35,348 bases of DNA from Anaerolineales bacterium (lineage in GTDB: Bacteria > Chloroflexota > Anaerolineae > Anaerolineales > Villigracilaceae), in assembly GCA_016789225.1 (NCBI GenBank), contig JAEURI010000053.1, forward strand, positions 1 through 35,348, in the 5' to 3' direction. This document shows, piece after piece, positions 22,285-32,450 of the stretch. Position 1 is the stretch's first letter, and each line of letters starts with the position of its first letter. The translations under genes and the position numbers were made by a program. The notes below the pieces were generated by a model. It ran no database searches and was not told the origin of the DNA. It saw only the letters and a program-made list of their open reading frames with translations.

Positions 22285-24036
22285 ATGACTGTCTGGCTGG
22301 ACGGCCTGGCTGCATTACGCGAGCATGGCTGGGCAGCGACCTACATATTGCTCATCATTCTCTGGGGGGGGATGGTCATGCGCGGCATGCTTGAAAGATC
22401 TTTCAAGCATGCCATTAGCGATGATGAATATTTTTCACTAAGCGCTGCAGGCTGGATTGTGCCCGCCTTTTTCCTGCTTCTTTTCTTGTTTGGTTCTTCT
22501 TTTTTGTTCGGGGAGATTGTTGGGGGAATCCTTTCTACTGTGCTGGCAATTGCATCTCTATTTATCGTTAGATTCAAACGCATTTCCAGCCCTTCCGTTC
22601 TTTTAGCCCTTGTTCTGTTTGCTTTTATCATCCTGCGCTTCGCTTTTTTAAAGGATACCTTTCTGCCGTCCTATTTCGATTCGGCGGAACATTACCGCCT
22701 CATTCAGTATGTACTGGATTCCTATGAACAAAGGGCCATCTCCACAGGCCTGACCGGGACTCTATATCACCTTGGCTATCATGCCTTAAACGCGGCGCTT
22801 TCTCACTTCTTTCGTCTGAGCGTTGTGGAGGTTATGCTTGTCTTTGGCCAACTCGTTTTGGCGCTTCTGCCTGTCTCCCTATTCTTCATTGTGCGCCATG
22901 AAACAGACTCAACGGCGGCGGCCCTCTTCACATCTTTGCTGGCTGGTGTTGGCTTTCATATGCCGGCCCATCTCTTGAATTGGGGAAAATATCCCGCACT
23001 GTTGAGCCTGGTTTGCGCTCATTTTGTGCTGGGGCTTGCTTACATCTTATATCGAAAAGGTACAGGCAGGTCTGTCCTTGTTCTTCTTGGCGTTGGTATG
23101 ACAGTCTCTGCTTTTATCCATTTACGCACTCTGGTCGTATATGGGTTGGTGCTCGTTGCCTGGCTCATCACCACCTTATGGAAGCGCTGGCCTGTTTTAT
23201 ACCGCTATATAGGTTTTGGGTCGGTCTTGATCCTGCTTGCTGTTGATATTTACATCGCTCGAGCCAGCCCCACGCTTAAGCTTCTTTTGGAGGGGTACAT
23301 TCAAAAAGATGGTTGGATGCTTATTCTCATGGCGCTGTTGACCCTCGCCTCATCTGTTTTTTTTACAGAGCTAACCTTTCCCCTGCTCGGAATACTCGCT
23401 CTTTTGGGTCTTGCCCTTTTTGCCCCGATCACCCTTCCGGTTCATGGGACGCTCACCTTATTGGACCGTCCCTATGTACAGATGCTGCTTTACCTCCCCC
23501 TTTCTCTGTTGGGTGGATTGGGATTGGCGGGCCTGCTAAAGTGGATTCAACGCCTCCTCCCGAACTGGAGCCTGCCCGGGCGCTTCGTAGTTTTTTCTGC
23601 CTTTGGGTTGGTTCTTCTTAACGCCGTTCTCCATCACGACTTTTACGCATCCGTTTGCTGCCGCTTTGTTAGTCACGACGATTTTGCAGCCATCACCTGG
23701 ATGGACAATGCTCTCCCAGACGATTCAAAAGTATTGATTGCATCCACCAACCTATACGTGACATCCCTTGAATCGCCCCAGGCCCAAACCGGTGTGGATG
23801 CCGGAATCTGGATCGAACCGCTTATCTCTAGAACGACAGCCTTTGCCTGGCAGGGATTGACCTTTACTGCGCCGAACATCCATACTGAGCTATGTAAAGG
23901 GAAACTTGACTATATATATGTCGGTGGAATGCCGCAAAGTTTTGATCCCCTCCAATTAGAGGAATTTCCCAAATGGTACCAACCTGCCTTCGAGTTGCCT
24001 TCTGCAAGGGTGTATAAAGTCATTGGGTGTAAATAG
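22285..24036 (+). CDS. Multi-spanning GT-C-like glycosyltransferase
   Basis: 583 residues with roughly a dozen hydrophobic segments up to about residue 440 and a soluble C-terminal domain (about 455-583). The first outside loop has Asp132 and Glu135 in YFDSAEHYRLI, the place where GT-C enzymes keep catalytic acids. No acceptor or donor can be named; a polyprenyl-phosphate sugar donor is usual in this fold. The start codon follows the previous stop directly, without a Shine-Dalgarno. Near the 5' end lie a G8 tract (22364-22371) and a 30-bp perfect palindrome (22384-22413). Confidence 0.65.
   Translation: MTVWLDGLAALREHGWAATYILLIILWGGMVMRGMLERSFKHAISDDEYFSLSAAGWIVPAFFLLLFLFGSSFLFGEIVGGILSTVLAIASLFIVRFKRISSPSVLLALVLFAFIILRFAFLKDTFLPSYFDSAEHYRLIQYVLDSYEQRAISTGLTGTLYHLGYHALNAALSHFFRLSVVEVMLVFGQLVLALLPVSLFFIVRHETDSTAAALFTSLLAGVGFHMPAHLLNWGKYPALLSLVCAHFVLGLAYILYRKGTGRSVLVLLGVGMTVSAFIHLRTLVVYGLVLVAWLITTLWKRWPVLYRYIGFGSVLILLAVDIYIARASPTLKLLLEGYIQKDGWMLILMALLTLASSVFFTELTFPLLGILALLGLALFAPITLPVHGTLTLLDRPYVQMLLYLPLSLLGGLGLAGLLKWIQRLLPNWSLPGRFVVFSAFGLVLLNAVLHHDFYASVCCRFVSHDDFAAITWMDNALPDDSKVLIASTNLYVTSLESPQAQTGVDAGIWIEPLISRTTAFAWQGLTFTAPNIHTELCKGKLDYIYVGGMPQSFDPLQLEEFPKWYQPAFELPSARVYKVIGCK
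22384..22413. repeat. Perfect 30-bp palindrome inside the GT-C gene
   Basis: GGCATGCTTGAAAGA followed directly by TCTTTCAAGCATGCC, no spacer. It begins 99 nt after the start codon and lies in the coding frame (RGMLERSFKHA). Confidence 0.95.
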
Positions 24037-24080
24037 ACCCACCCGACACCATCCTATTATTTCATGGTAAAAGTGTGAAT

Positions 24081-25650
24081 ATGAAATATTTCTATCGACG
24101 TGACTGGTTGTGGAGTCTGCCCCTTTCCCTCGCAATAGGCGCTGGCTTGTCTTCGATCCAGCCGGGGAATTGGTTCATTGGCTGGCTTGGTTTCACCATT
24201 CTGTTTTTTCTCTCCCTTTTCCTATTAACCATATCCACCCGCTGGGCAGGCGGTGGAAGAATCCTTTTGTGGATGGTTGCGCTTGCTTTTACCTTTCGGT
24301 TTGCTGGCGGTGTTTCGACCTATCTGCTGTTGCCCCTTTTCGGCTATGACGATTCGGATGACCAGTCTGGCCATGTCTTCACGGATGCGCATCGACGCGA
24401 TGACCAAGCTTGGGACCTGGCGGCCTCCGCCCACCCGGTCTTTGACGCGTTCAATCGTAAATTTGCCTACGACCAGTATGGTGGTTTGCTGGCGTTCAGT
24501 GCATCGATCTACCGTTATCTCTCTCCCGATGCTCACCGTTTGTTGATGCTTGTGCTTTTGTCTGCGTTGATGGGTGCGTTGGGTGTTCCCTTTTTATGGA
24601 AAGCGGCGACCATTCAATGGGGAGAAAAGACTGCCATGGCCGCGGGCTGGGTTTTTGCTTTGTATCCCGAAAGTGTTCTACTCGGCGGCTCTGCCATGCG
24701 AGAACCCTATCTGCATGCATTCAGCGCATTTGCATTGTGGGGTTTTACAGACTGGCAGGTTCAACATAATAAAAATTCGCTGGCATGGCTCGCGTTGGGC
24801 ATTGCGGGCATGCTGCTTGTTTCTCCATCCATAGCTCTGGTTACATTGATTATCCTGGGTGGGTGGGTGTATTTTGCCAGCGAACGTGGGCGCCTTTCCT
24901 GGTGGATGATCGTTGTTGCCCTGCTTGTGTTCCTGGCTGGGTTATTCCTGCTCTCTTCATCTTTGGACAGGCAGGGCAATTTGGGCGGCGGAACGCCCTT
25001 GGCGGTGATCAACAACTTTATCCGCGAGTCACTGCGCTGGAATATCTATAAGATCGAAGAAGAGTCCGGCTGGGTCCAAAAGTTGTTCGATGAATGGCCG
25101 CGCTGGATTCGCCTGCCCTTTGTTGTGACTTACGGTTCGTTGCAGCCGGTTCTCCCAGCGATACTTATCGCCCCGACCACCGTCATCTGGAAGGTGATCG
25201 GAATCGTGCGTTCGTTGGGTTGGTATGTTCTGCTTCCAGCGTTGATCCTTTCTCCGTTGGCGGCAGCAGGTACCGGCGCGGAAGCGAAGCGAAAATTCCT
25301 GATGTGGCTTACGTTGATTGTTTGGGGCTGGATTCTGTTCACAGCGCTGCGCGGGGGAGGGGATCAATGGGATAATCCACGTTATCGGACGATCCTTTTC
25401 CTATGGCATGCGATTCTTGCGGGGCATGTCTGGGTTTGGTGGCGGGAGACGGCTAATGCATGGGTGAGGCGTGTGGTGTTGATGGAAATTATTTTTGTCG
25501 GGGTCTTTGCCCAATGGTATGCAAATCGTTATTTTCATATTGGTATGCAGATGCCTTTTCCCGTCATGGTCGCGGTGATCGTGGGGGCATGGACTCTGAT
25601 TCTTGCCTGGGGTCTATGGCGTGAACGCAAGAAGGACGCGGGACATGGTG

Positions 25651-25655
<5 letters not shown>
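24081..25655 (+). CDS. Multi-spanning GT-C-like glycosyltransferase (family 39-like)
   Basis: 524 residues from ATG 24081 (a GTG at 24075 is also possible). About ten to twelve membrane segments. A first-loop acidic stretch (YDDSDDQSGH and DAHRRDDQAWDLA) is the expected catalytic region; ALYPESVLLGGSAMREPYL resembles the conserved helix-loop of bacterial PMT/ArnT-like family-39 proteins. No large soluble C-terminal domain. TAAAAG at 24068-24073 ends 7 nt before the ATG, a possible leaderless start. Donor and acceptor unknown. Confidence 0.65.
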
Positions 25656-26654
<999 letters not shown>

Positions 26655-26662
26655 CATTACCG

Positions 26663-26693
26663 GGTGACTGTCGCTTATGAAGAGGCGGTCACC
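26663..26693 (+). terminator. Hairpin after gmd
   Basis: GGTGACTGTC (26663-26672) against GGCGGTCACC (26684-26693), 10 bp with two G-U pairs in RNA; no proper T-run follows. A partial terminator or processing site. Confidence 0.35.
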
Positions 26694-26704
26694 ACTTTAG
26701 GTTT

Positions 26705-28564
26705 ATGATAAAACCCGGATTTCGAATGAAAAAAGAATTGCCTCCCTGGTTGCCGCTTGTTCTGGCAGGCATGGGGGCGATTCTTTATTTAATCCAGGCG
26801 TTGATCTACGCTCACACCACGGTTAGCAGTTTGGATGAAGGTTCGTATCTCATCAAGGGCATGTTCTATTGGAATGGTGTCTATAAACCCTTCGAGCCGT
26901 ACGGTCCGTTGACCAACAAGGCTCCCTTTGCTTTTCTCATTCCAGGGTTTGCTGAGTTTATTTTTGGTGCCGGGCTTCGCACCGGCAGATACTTTTCCAT
27001 CTTTCTGGGCTTGCTGACCATCCTTGGCGTATGGATCACGGCTCGCCGCTGGGCAGGGACATGGCTGGCGGCTTTCACGGTTTGGGTGTTTGCTCTTAGC
27101 CCCATGATCATCAAGTTGCATGCGCGCGCCGTGTCCGAGGTCATCATCGCCTGCATCCTCGCATGGATCTGTGTGCTGGTTCTCGCCGAAAAACGCCCAC
27201 TCTGGCAGATTGTCCTTGCTTCGGTGCTTGCAGCCCTCGCCATCTTTACCCGCCAGAACATGGCGCCTATTTTGCCTTTTTTGATTCTTTACATCTTTTG
27301 GCAGCATGGCAAACAAAAGGGGAACTGGGCTTTTGCCGCTGGGTCGATAGTATTTCTTGCCTTTCACGTTTATTACTGGCCGCGCGTCATGACCATTTGG
27401 GCGCCGTGGCTTCCTGAATCCCTCACACCTGTTCTTGACCCATTCCGCATCCCAACCGACTCGGTTCCAGTATGGGACCCTGCCATTGATTTCTGGAATC
27501 GACTCAACTCCTTCTTCCAAGGGATTCGTTATCACTTCATCCCGATTCTCGGCAGCCTCTTCGGTCTGATACTTCTCCCGCCTCGCACGGACCGTGGGCC
27601 TGCTCCTGCCATGCGGGCGGCTTTTTTCCTCGCTGTGAGTTATTTTATTCTCGTTCTCATGCATGGCTGGGCGGCGATCGCAAGTCAATATGAAAGCTAT
27701 TCCTGCGTTTTTTGCTTCTCGAATTACCTTGGCTTTTTCGACCCGCTTGGGATTCTCTTCTTCGTTATCACCTTTGCTCATGCATGGAATCAAAACCCAA
27801 GCCGCGCTGTACAGCTTCTGACAATCTTTGTAGTTATCGTTGTCGCAACAGGGATCGGCTTTTCTCTTTTCGAACAGGTTGGCAATGGATTGCTCAACCT
27901 GCCCCTCATTCCGCGCATTCGCTCTACTGGGTTTGGCTTTGTCGCCATCGTGGATGCCTTGACTCAGGGACTCGACATGCCGCTTGCCCAAGTCAAACGT
28001 TGGGTGAGTTCATCGCTCGGCTTTCTGGCCGGGTTAGGCGTGCTCCTTGCAGCGTTTTTTATTTGGAAGAGAAGCAAGCAACCCCGCTTTACCCTTACTC
28101 TTGCTAACTCATTTCTTGTTACGGGCTTTATTTTCTCTCCCATCCTGCATCTTGGTGAAAGCAGCCGCGATTGTGACACCGATATCATCCGTGATCATGA
28201 GAACCTGGGTGCGTATCTTGCCTCGATCATTCCGCCCGAGAGTCTGGTATATTGGGACGGCGGAAACGCCTATACTCCCATGATCTATGTGCCGCAGGCG
28301 CGCATCTTCCCACCGCAGATCAATGATGGGTATACTTTCCACATTGGCGGCGACCCGGATGTGCTCTATTACTTCAGCCACTGGAACAGCGAGTTGGATT
28401 CCCGCTGGCGCGCCGAAGCCGATATCTTCATCATCGAAGCCAAACGCTACACCAACTGGAAGGATTTCCTCACCCCGCAGGAATTCCAGGAATTTGCCAA
28501 ACCCGTCGATTCGCCTTCCTGTAATGAAGGCGCCGAACTAAGGATATTTCAACGATTGCCATGA
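26705..28564 (+). CDS. Multi-spanning GT39-like glycosyltransferase
   Basis: 619 residues; Met8 (26726) is an alternative start since a TATGAT box overlaps the first ATG. About twelve membrane helices followed by a soluble C-terminal domain (about 480-619). The first loop SSLDEGSYLIKGMFYWNG with Asp44-Glu45, then FEPYGPLTNKAPFAF, is the hallmark of PMT/ArnT-like (family 39) transferases, which use polyprenyl-phosphate sugars on the outer side of the membrane. The ATG of the downstream GT2 gene overlaps its stop by 4 nt, so donor-making and donor-using enzymes appear to be coupled. Confidence 0.8.
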   Translation: MIKPGFRMKKELPPWLPLVLAGMGAILYLIQALIYAHTTVSSLDEGSYLIKGMFYWNGVYKPFEPYGPLTNKAPFAFLIPGFAEFIFGAGLRTGRYFSIFLGLLTILGVWITARRWAGTWLAAFTVWVFALSPMIIKLHARAVSEVIIACILAWICVLVLAEKRPLWQIVLASVLAALAIFTRQNMAPILPFLILYIFWQHGKQKGNWAFAAGSIVFLAFHVYYWPRVMTIWAPWLPESLTPVLDPFRIPTDSVPVWDPAIDFWNRLNSFFQGIRYHFIPILGSLFGLILLPPRTDRGPAPAMRAAFFLAVSYFILVLMHGWAAIASQYESYSCVFCFSNYLGFFDPLGILFFVITFAHAWNQNPSRAVQLLTIFVVIVVATGIGFSLFEQVGNGLLNLPLIPRIRSTGFGFVAIVDALTQGLDMPLAQVKRWVSSSLGFLAGLGVLLAAFFIWKRSKQPRFTLTLANSFLVTGFIFSPILHLGESSRDCDTDIIRDHENLGAYLASIIPPESLVYWDGGNAYTPMIYVPQARIFPPQINDGYTFHIGGDPDVLYYFSHWNSELDSRWRAEADIFIIEAKRYTNWKDFLTPQEFQEFAKPVDSPSCNEGAELRIFQRLP

Positions 28565-29517
28565 ACCTTTCCCTTGTAGTGCCTGTTTACAACGAACAGG
28601 AAAATATTCCGCTGTTATTTGAAGCCATTTACAAGACCATTCCGCCTCTTAATAAGACTTGGGAGGTCATTCTTGTGGATGATGGCAGCCGCGACAAAAG
28701 CCTTGCCGCTCTTGAAGAGTTTGCTGTAAAAGACCCTGAGCATGTACGGGTCATTTCTTTCCGCCGCAACTTCGGCCAGACCGCCGCCATTGCCGCCGGG
28801 TTGGATTATTCCCAGGGCGATATCATTGTGCTGCTCGATGCCGACCTGCAAAACGACCCTGCAGACATCCCCATGATGCTGACTAAACTTGATGAAGGCT
28901 ACGATCTCGTCAGCGGCTGGCGCAAGAACCGCAAGGATAATGCCGTCACCCGCAACCTGCCTTCGATGCTTGCCAACCGGCTGATCTCCCAGGTGACAGG
29001 CGTTCACTTACATGATTACGGCTGCACGCTCAAGGCTTACCGCCGTGATGTACTGGAGGGATTCCGTCTTTACGGTGAGATGCACCGCTTTATCCCTGTG
29101 TTCGCAGACTCGGTTGGGGCGCGCATTACTGAGGTCGTTGTCAACCACCACCCCCGCAAATTTGGTAAGACCAAGTATGGGCTGGAGCGAACCGCGAAGG
29201 TCATCCTGGATCTCTTTACGGTAAAGTTCCTCGTCAGCTTTTCCTCCAAACCCATTTATTTGTTCGGCGGTACGGGCGGATTGTTGATGATCATCAGCTC
29301 TTTTATCATGTTGTATCTGATGATCCGCCGCCTGTTCTTCCTTGTAAGTGTGACCGGTTCGCCTCTCTTCCAGACGAGTGTGATGTTCTTCATCCTCGGT
29401 TTTCAGTCCATGCTGATGGGGTTGATCGCGGAGCTGCTGGTGCGTACATATCACGAGTCGCAGCGCAAGCCAACCTATACGATCCGTACCAAGATCAATC
29501 TAAACGATGATGACTAA
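28561..29517 (+). CDS. GT2 polyprenyl-phosphate glycosyltransferase (DPM1/GtrB-like)
   Basis: 318 residues. GT-A domain 1-225: VVPVYNEQENI, VDDGSRD, FRRNFGQTAAIAAGL and the metal-binding DAD (Asp93-Asp95) in LLDADLQNDP. Two C-terminal membrane helices (about 238-262 and 275-300) mark the GtrB/DPM-III type, which moves a sugar from a nucleotide to polyprenyl phosphate at the cytoplasmic face. The sugar is not known. Overlaps the GT39-like gene before it (ATGA) and the flippase-like gene after it (11 nt). Confidence 0.9.
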   Translation: MNLSLVVPVYNEQENIPLLFEAIYKTIPPLNKTWEVILVDDGSRDKSLAALEEFAVKDPEHVRVISFRRNFGQTAAIAAGLDYSQGDIIVLLDADLQNDPADIPMMLTKLDEGYDLVSGWRKNRKDNAVTRNLPSMLANRLISQVTGVHLHDYGCTLKAYRRDVLEGFRLYGEMHRFIPVFADSVGARITEVVVNHHPRKFGKTKYGLERTAKVILDLFTVKFLVSFSSKPIYLFGGTGGLLMIISSFIMLYLMIRRLFFLVSVTGSPLFQTSVMFFILGFQSMLMGLIAELLVRTYHESQRKPTYTIRTKINLNDDD

Positions 29518-30421
29518 GTGGTTGCGTGAAAACCGCCAGATGGTCATCCGCGTGGCGGGCAGCCTTCTGGCGTTGGTGTTGTTGTTAATCCTGATTCAAG
29601 AAGAGGGGGATGGTGAGTTGTTCTCCGCGCTGCGGCGCGTGTCGCTTTTATATTTTTTTTTGGCACTGCTGGTATTGTTGGTTTCTCGCATGTTTGCGGC
29701 AACGCGTTGGTACATTTTGCTTCGGTCCGCTGGAGTGGATATTTCTCTTTTGCGTGCCATCATGTTGATGTTCACAGGGAATTTTTCATCAAATTTTTTA
29801 CCATCCACCATTGGCGGGGATGTGGTGCGGCTGGGCGGTGCAATGCAAATGGGCTACGACCGCGCGATATGTCTGGCGTCACTGGTGGTGGATCGTTTGA
29901 TCGGCATGGCAGGTATGATCCTTGCTTTACCATTGGGATTGGTGCCGTTCCTCTCATTGAACAATGGACTTATGCAGTCTGTGACGCTGGCCGGTCTCTT
30001 CCAAAAAGGCCTGGACTTTGCCAAGCGAACTCTTGAGGCGTTTTCCATTTGGTTGAAACGACCGGCGGGTTTGGGCGGTGCATTACTCGCCACGCTTGGT
30101 AATCAGATATTTATTTACCTGATGATTTATTTGCTGCTATTTGGCATTGACCATCGTCTGTCCTTTTGGCTGGTGGCAGGCATGTATACGTTGACGTATT
30201 TTGTAACCCTCATTCCGATTTCCATCAATGGCCTGGGTGTGCAGGAACTTTCGATGGCCTTTCTGCTTGTACAACTGGGCGGGTTGACTTCCTCCGAGAG
30301 CGCGACCATTGCTTTGTTGATGCGTGTGTTGTTCATCCTTACCAGCCTGCCGGGTGCCTTCTTCCTACCGTCCATTCTGGCGGCGATGAATGATAAAAGG
30401 AATGATCCGGCGGTTCAGTAG
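29507..30421 (+). CDS. Flippase-like UPF0104 (LPG_synthase_TM) membrane protein
   Basis: 304 residues, about eight membrane helices. Typical landmarks of the lysylphosphatidylglycerol-synthase TM family: RMFAATRWYILLRSAG, FSSNFLPSTIGGDVVRLGG, ASLVVDRLIGM and PISINGLGVQELSMAFLL. Members near glycosyltransferases are often taken as lipid-linked sugar flippases, but that is a context inference. Starts inside the GT2 gene at either of two consecutive ATGs (29507, 29510). A T9 run (29653-29661) lies in the coding region. Confidence 0.8.
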   Translation: MMTKWLRENRQMVIRVAGSLLALVLLLILIQEEGDGELFSALRRVSLLYFFLALLVLLVSRMFAATRWYILLRSAGVDISLLRAIMLMFTGNFSSNFLPSTIGGDVVRLGGAMQMGYDRAICLASLVVDRLIGMAGMILALPLGLVPFLSLNNGLMQSVTLAGLFQKGLDFAKRTLEAFSIWLKRPAGLGGALLATLGNQIFIYLMIYLLLFGIDHRLSFWLVAGMYTLTYFVTLIPISINGLGVQELSMAFLLVQLGGLTSSESATIALLMRVLFILTSLPGAFFLPSILAAMNDKRNDPAVQ

Positions 30422-30445
30422 TTTGATGATTAAAAGATAAACCTC

Positions 30446-32449
30446 ATGGAAGCCGTTTCCACTAAAAAATTCCTGCAAGTATGGTTATGGACGCTGATGG
30501 TCGTCAGTGTGTTTGCGATTCTCCAGACGATCCAACGCACGGCGGAATTGGAAATCGACCTCCTGCGCTCCAAGTGGATCGGGCTGGTGGGCGTCTTTGC
30601 ATTAACATCCATTGTTGGTGCATGGCTTGCCTTTTCGCCGCTTCTACATCGCATCACAGATTGGGTGGATAAACTCGCAATGCGGCCACTAAGCTTTTTT
30701 AGCATTGCGTTTTACATATTCCTTATCATCGTTGGCTTTTGTTCTGTCTGGCTTATGCGTCTCTACATTTTCGGCGGCACACTTCCACAGACCATGCCGA
30801 TCCTGTGGGTGTTCTTGTGGGCAAGCCTTGCGCAGACATTCGGTTTGAAACTGCTCCGTAAATTTGACTGGCATGTTGCCTTTGCCGTCGCGTTGCTCGC
30901 GCAGGGAGTGATCTACCAGGCCTATGGCATTTTTGCCATTGCGTCGGCCAACCCGTTTTCGATGGGCTACTCCGAGGCGGGACGTCACTACTACGCGTCG
31001 ATGTTTTTCTCCGAAGTCTTGTATGGGATGAAGCTCCCGCTTCCCTTCCTGCACCCGTCGCGGTATCTGCTTCTCTCGATCCCTTTCCTTGTGGACGGCT
31101 TGCCGCTGTGGTTTCATCGCTTTTGGCAGGCGCTCTTATGGTTCGGGCTGACACTTGGCGCATCGTGGAGCCTTGCGCGCTTTACCCGCGTAAACGGCTG
31201 GATGAAATTCTTCATCACCGCCTGGGCGTTTCTATTCTTCTTCCAAGGTGCAGTGTACTATCACCTGCATGTAATGGTGATCTTGATTCTGGTGAGTATT
31301 CCTATGGACTCGGGCAGCTTGCTGCCAGAAAAATCCCTCAGGAGAATTGGCGGATTCCATATCAAGCCGCTCATCTTTATTATTCTCGCTTCGATTTGGG
31401 CGGGCATCAGCCGCGTGAACTGGTTCCCTGTACCGGCGATGCTGGCTGTTGCAATCTATCTCCTCAAGATGCCGGTTAATGACATGGGCTGGAAGTATTG
31501 GCTTACGCCGTTTGTTTGGGGCATCACTGGGCTTATAACTGCTCTCCTTTCTCAATTCATTTATATTCAGATCTCTGGCAATGCAGATGTGGCTGCGTTC
31601 GGTTCCAGTTTTACGTCTGACCTGATCTGGAGCCGTTTGCTGCCGAACGAGACCTTTCCCATGGGAATCCTGCCGGGGATATTGCTGGTCTCTATGCCTT
31701 TGTTTGCGGTTTTCTATCAATTGACCCGCGGAAAGATGGCGTCCCTCCATCCGCTGCGCTGGCTGGCATTGTCTGCCATGCTTGGTGTATTGTTCGTCGG
31801 CGGGGCGGTCGTCAGCACGAAGATCGGCGGCGGCGGTGATCTGCACAACATGGACGCGTATCTGGTGATGCTTTCAGTGTTGGTCACTGCCTTTTGGGCC
31901 GGGCAGGTTTCGGCGGAGGGTGAGGCGAAGCCGATAGTTGGCAGAGTCAGCTGGGGTGTGGTGGCAGCTATGTTGCTAATTCCGCTTGGGTTTGCGATTC
32001 GGCACATCGGCTTTTATCCTGCATTCGATAAAACCATTGCTGCCAATGACATTCGCCTTTTGCAGGAGTCTTTGCAAAGCGGCGGTGAGATATTGTTCAT
32101 CACCGAGCGTCAGCTCATCACCTTTGATTATCTGAACGGCATCACGCTGATGCCGGAGTACGAACAGAGCGAGTTGATGGAGATGGCGATGTCGCGCAAT
32201 CGCCCGTATCTTGAGTCGTTTTACACTGATTTGCGTGAACGGCGTTTTGCATTGATCGTTGCGGAGGATCAAAAGTTTACGCAGCAAAAGCAGGGTGCCT
32301 TTGTGGAAGAGAATGTGGCCTGGGTTCGTTTTGTGGGTGCGCCGTTATTATGTAATTACAAACCTGTCGTAACGCTGACTTCGAACAACATTCAGGTTTT
32401 CGAGCCGCGTCCTCGGCAGGTGGAATGTAAGGATCCCTTCGCGGAATAA
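30446..32449 (+). CDS. Multi-spanning GT-C-like membrane protein
   Basis: 667 residues. About twelve membrane helices to about residue 520 and a soluble C-terminal domain (about 530-667). The loop YSEAGRHYYASMFF (Glu177), LPLPFLHPSRYLL and the conserved W/R/F pattern suggest a GT-C glycosyltransferase of unusual type: a long membrane N-terminus (two helices) precedes the likely catalytic loop. No DxD is clear. Function beyond surface-glycan assembly cannot be set. One base separates it from the next gene. Confidence 0.55.
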   Translation: MEAVSTKKFLQVWLWTLMVVSVFAILQTIQRTAELEIDLLRSKWIGLVGVFALTSIVGAWLAFSPLLHRITDWVDKLAMRPLSFFSIAFYIFLIIVGFCSVWLMRLYIFGGTLPQTMPILWVFLWASLAQTFGLKLLRKFDWHVAFAVALLAQGVIYQAYGIFAIASANPFSMGYSEAGRHYYASMFFSEVLYGMKLPLPFLHPSRYLLLSIPFLVDGLPLWFHRFWQALLWFGLTLGASWSLARFTRVNGWMKFFITAWAFLFFFQGAVYYHLHVMVILILVSIPMDSGSLLPEKSLRRIGGFHIKPLIFIILASIWAGISRVNWFPVPAMLAVAIYLLKMPVNDMGWKYWLTPFVWGITGLITALLSQFIYIQISGNADVAAFGSSFTSDLIWSRLLPNETFPMGILPGILLVSMPLFAVFYQLTRGKMASLHPLRWLALSAMLGVLFVGGAVVSTKIGGGGDLHNMDAYLVMLSVLVTAFWAGQVSAEGEAKPIVGRVSWGVVAAMLLIPLGFAIRHIGFYPAFDKTIAANDIRLLQESLQSGGEILFITERQLITFDYLNGITLMPEYEQSELMEMAMSRNRPYLESFYTDLRERRFALIVAEDQKFTQQKQGAFVEENVAWVRFVGAPLLCNYKPVVTLTSNNIQVFEPRPRQVECKDPFAE

Positions 32450-32450
32450 G

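Noticed and set aside
26789..27991. 400-residue open frame on the - strand inside the GT39-like gene
   Set aside because: The product is highly charged and low in hydrophobic residues, the usual mirror of hydrophobic codons on the other strand; no motif, no RBS, and the + strand gene is clear.
31232..31846. 204-residue - strand frame inside the membrane protein gene at 30446
   Set aside because: Antisense of hydrophobic codons, charged low-information product, no start signals.
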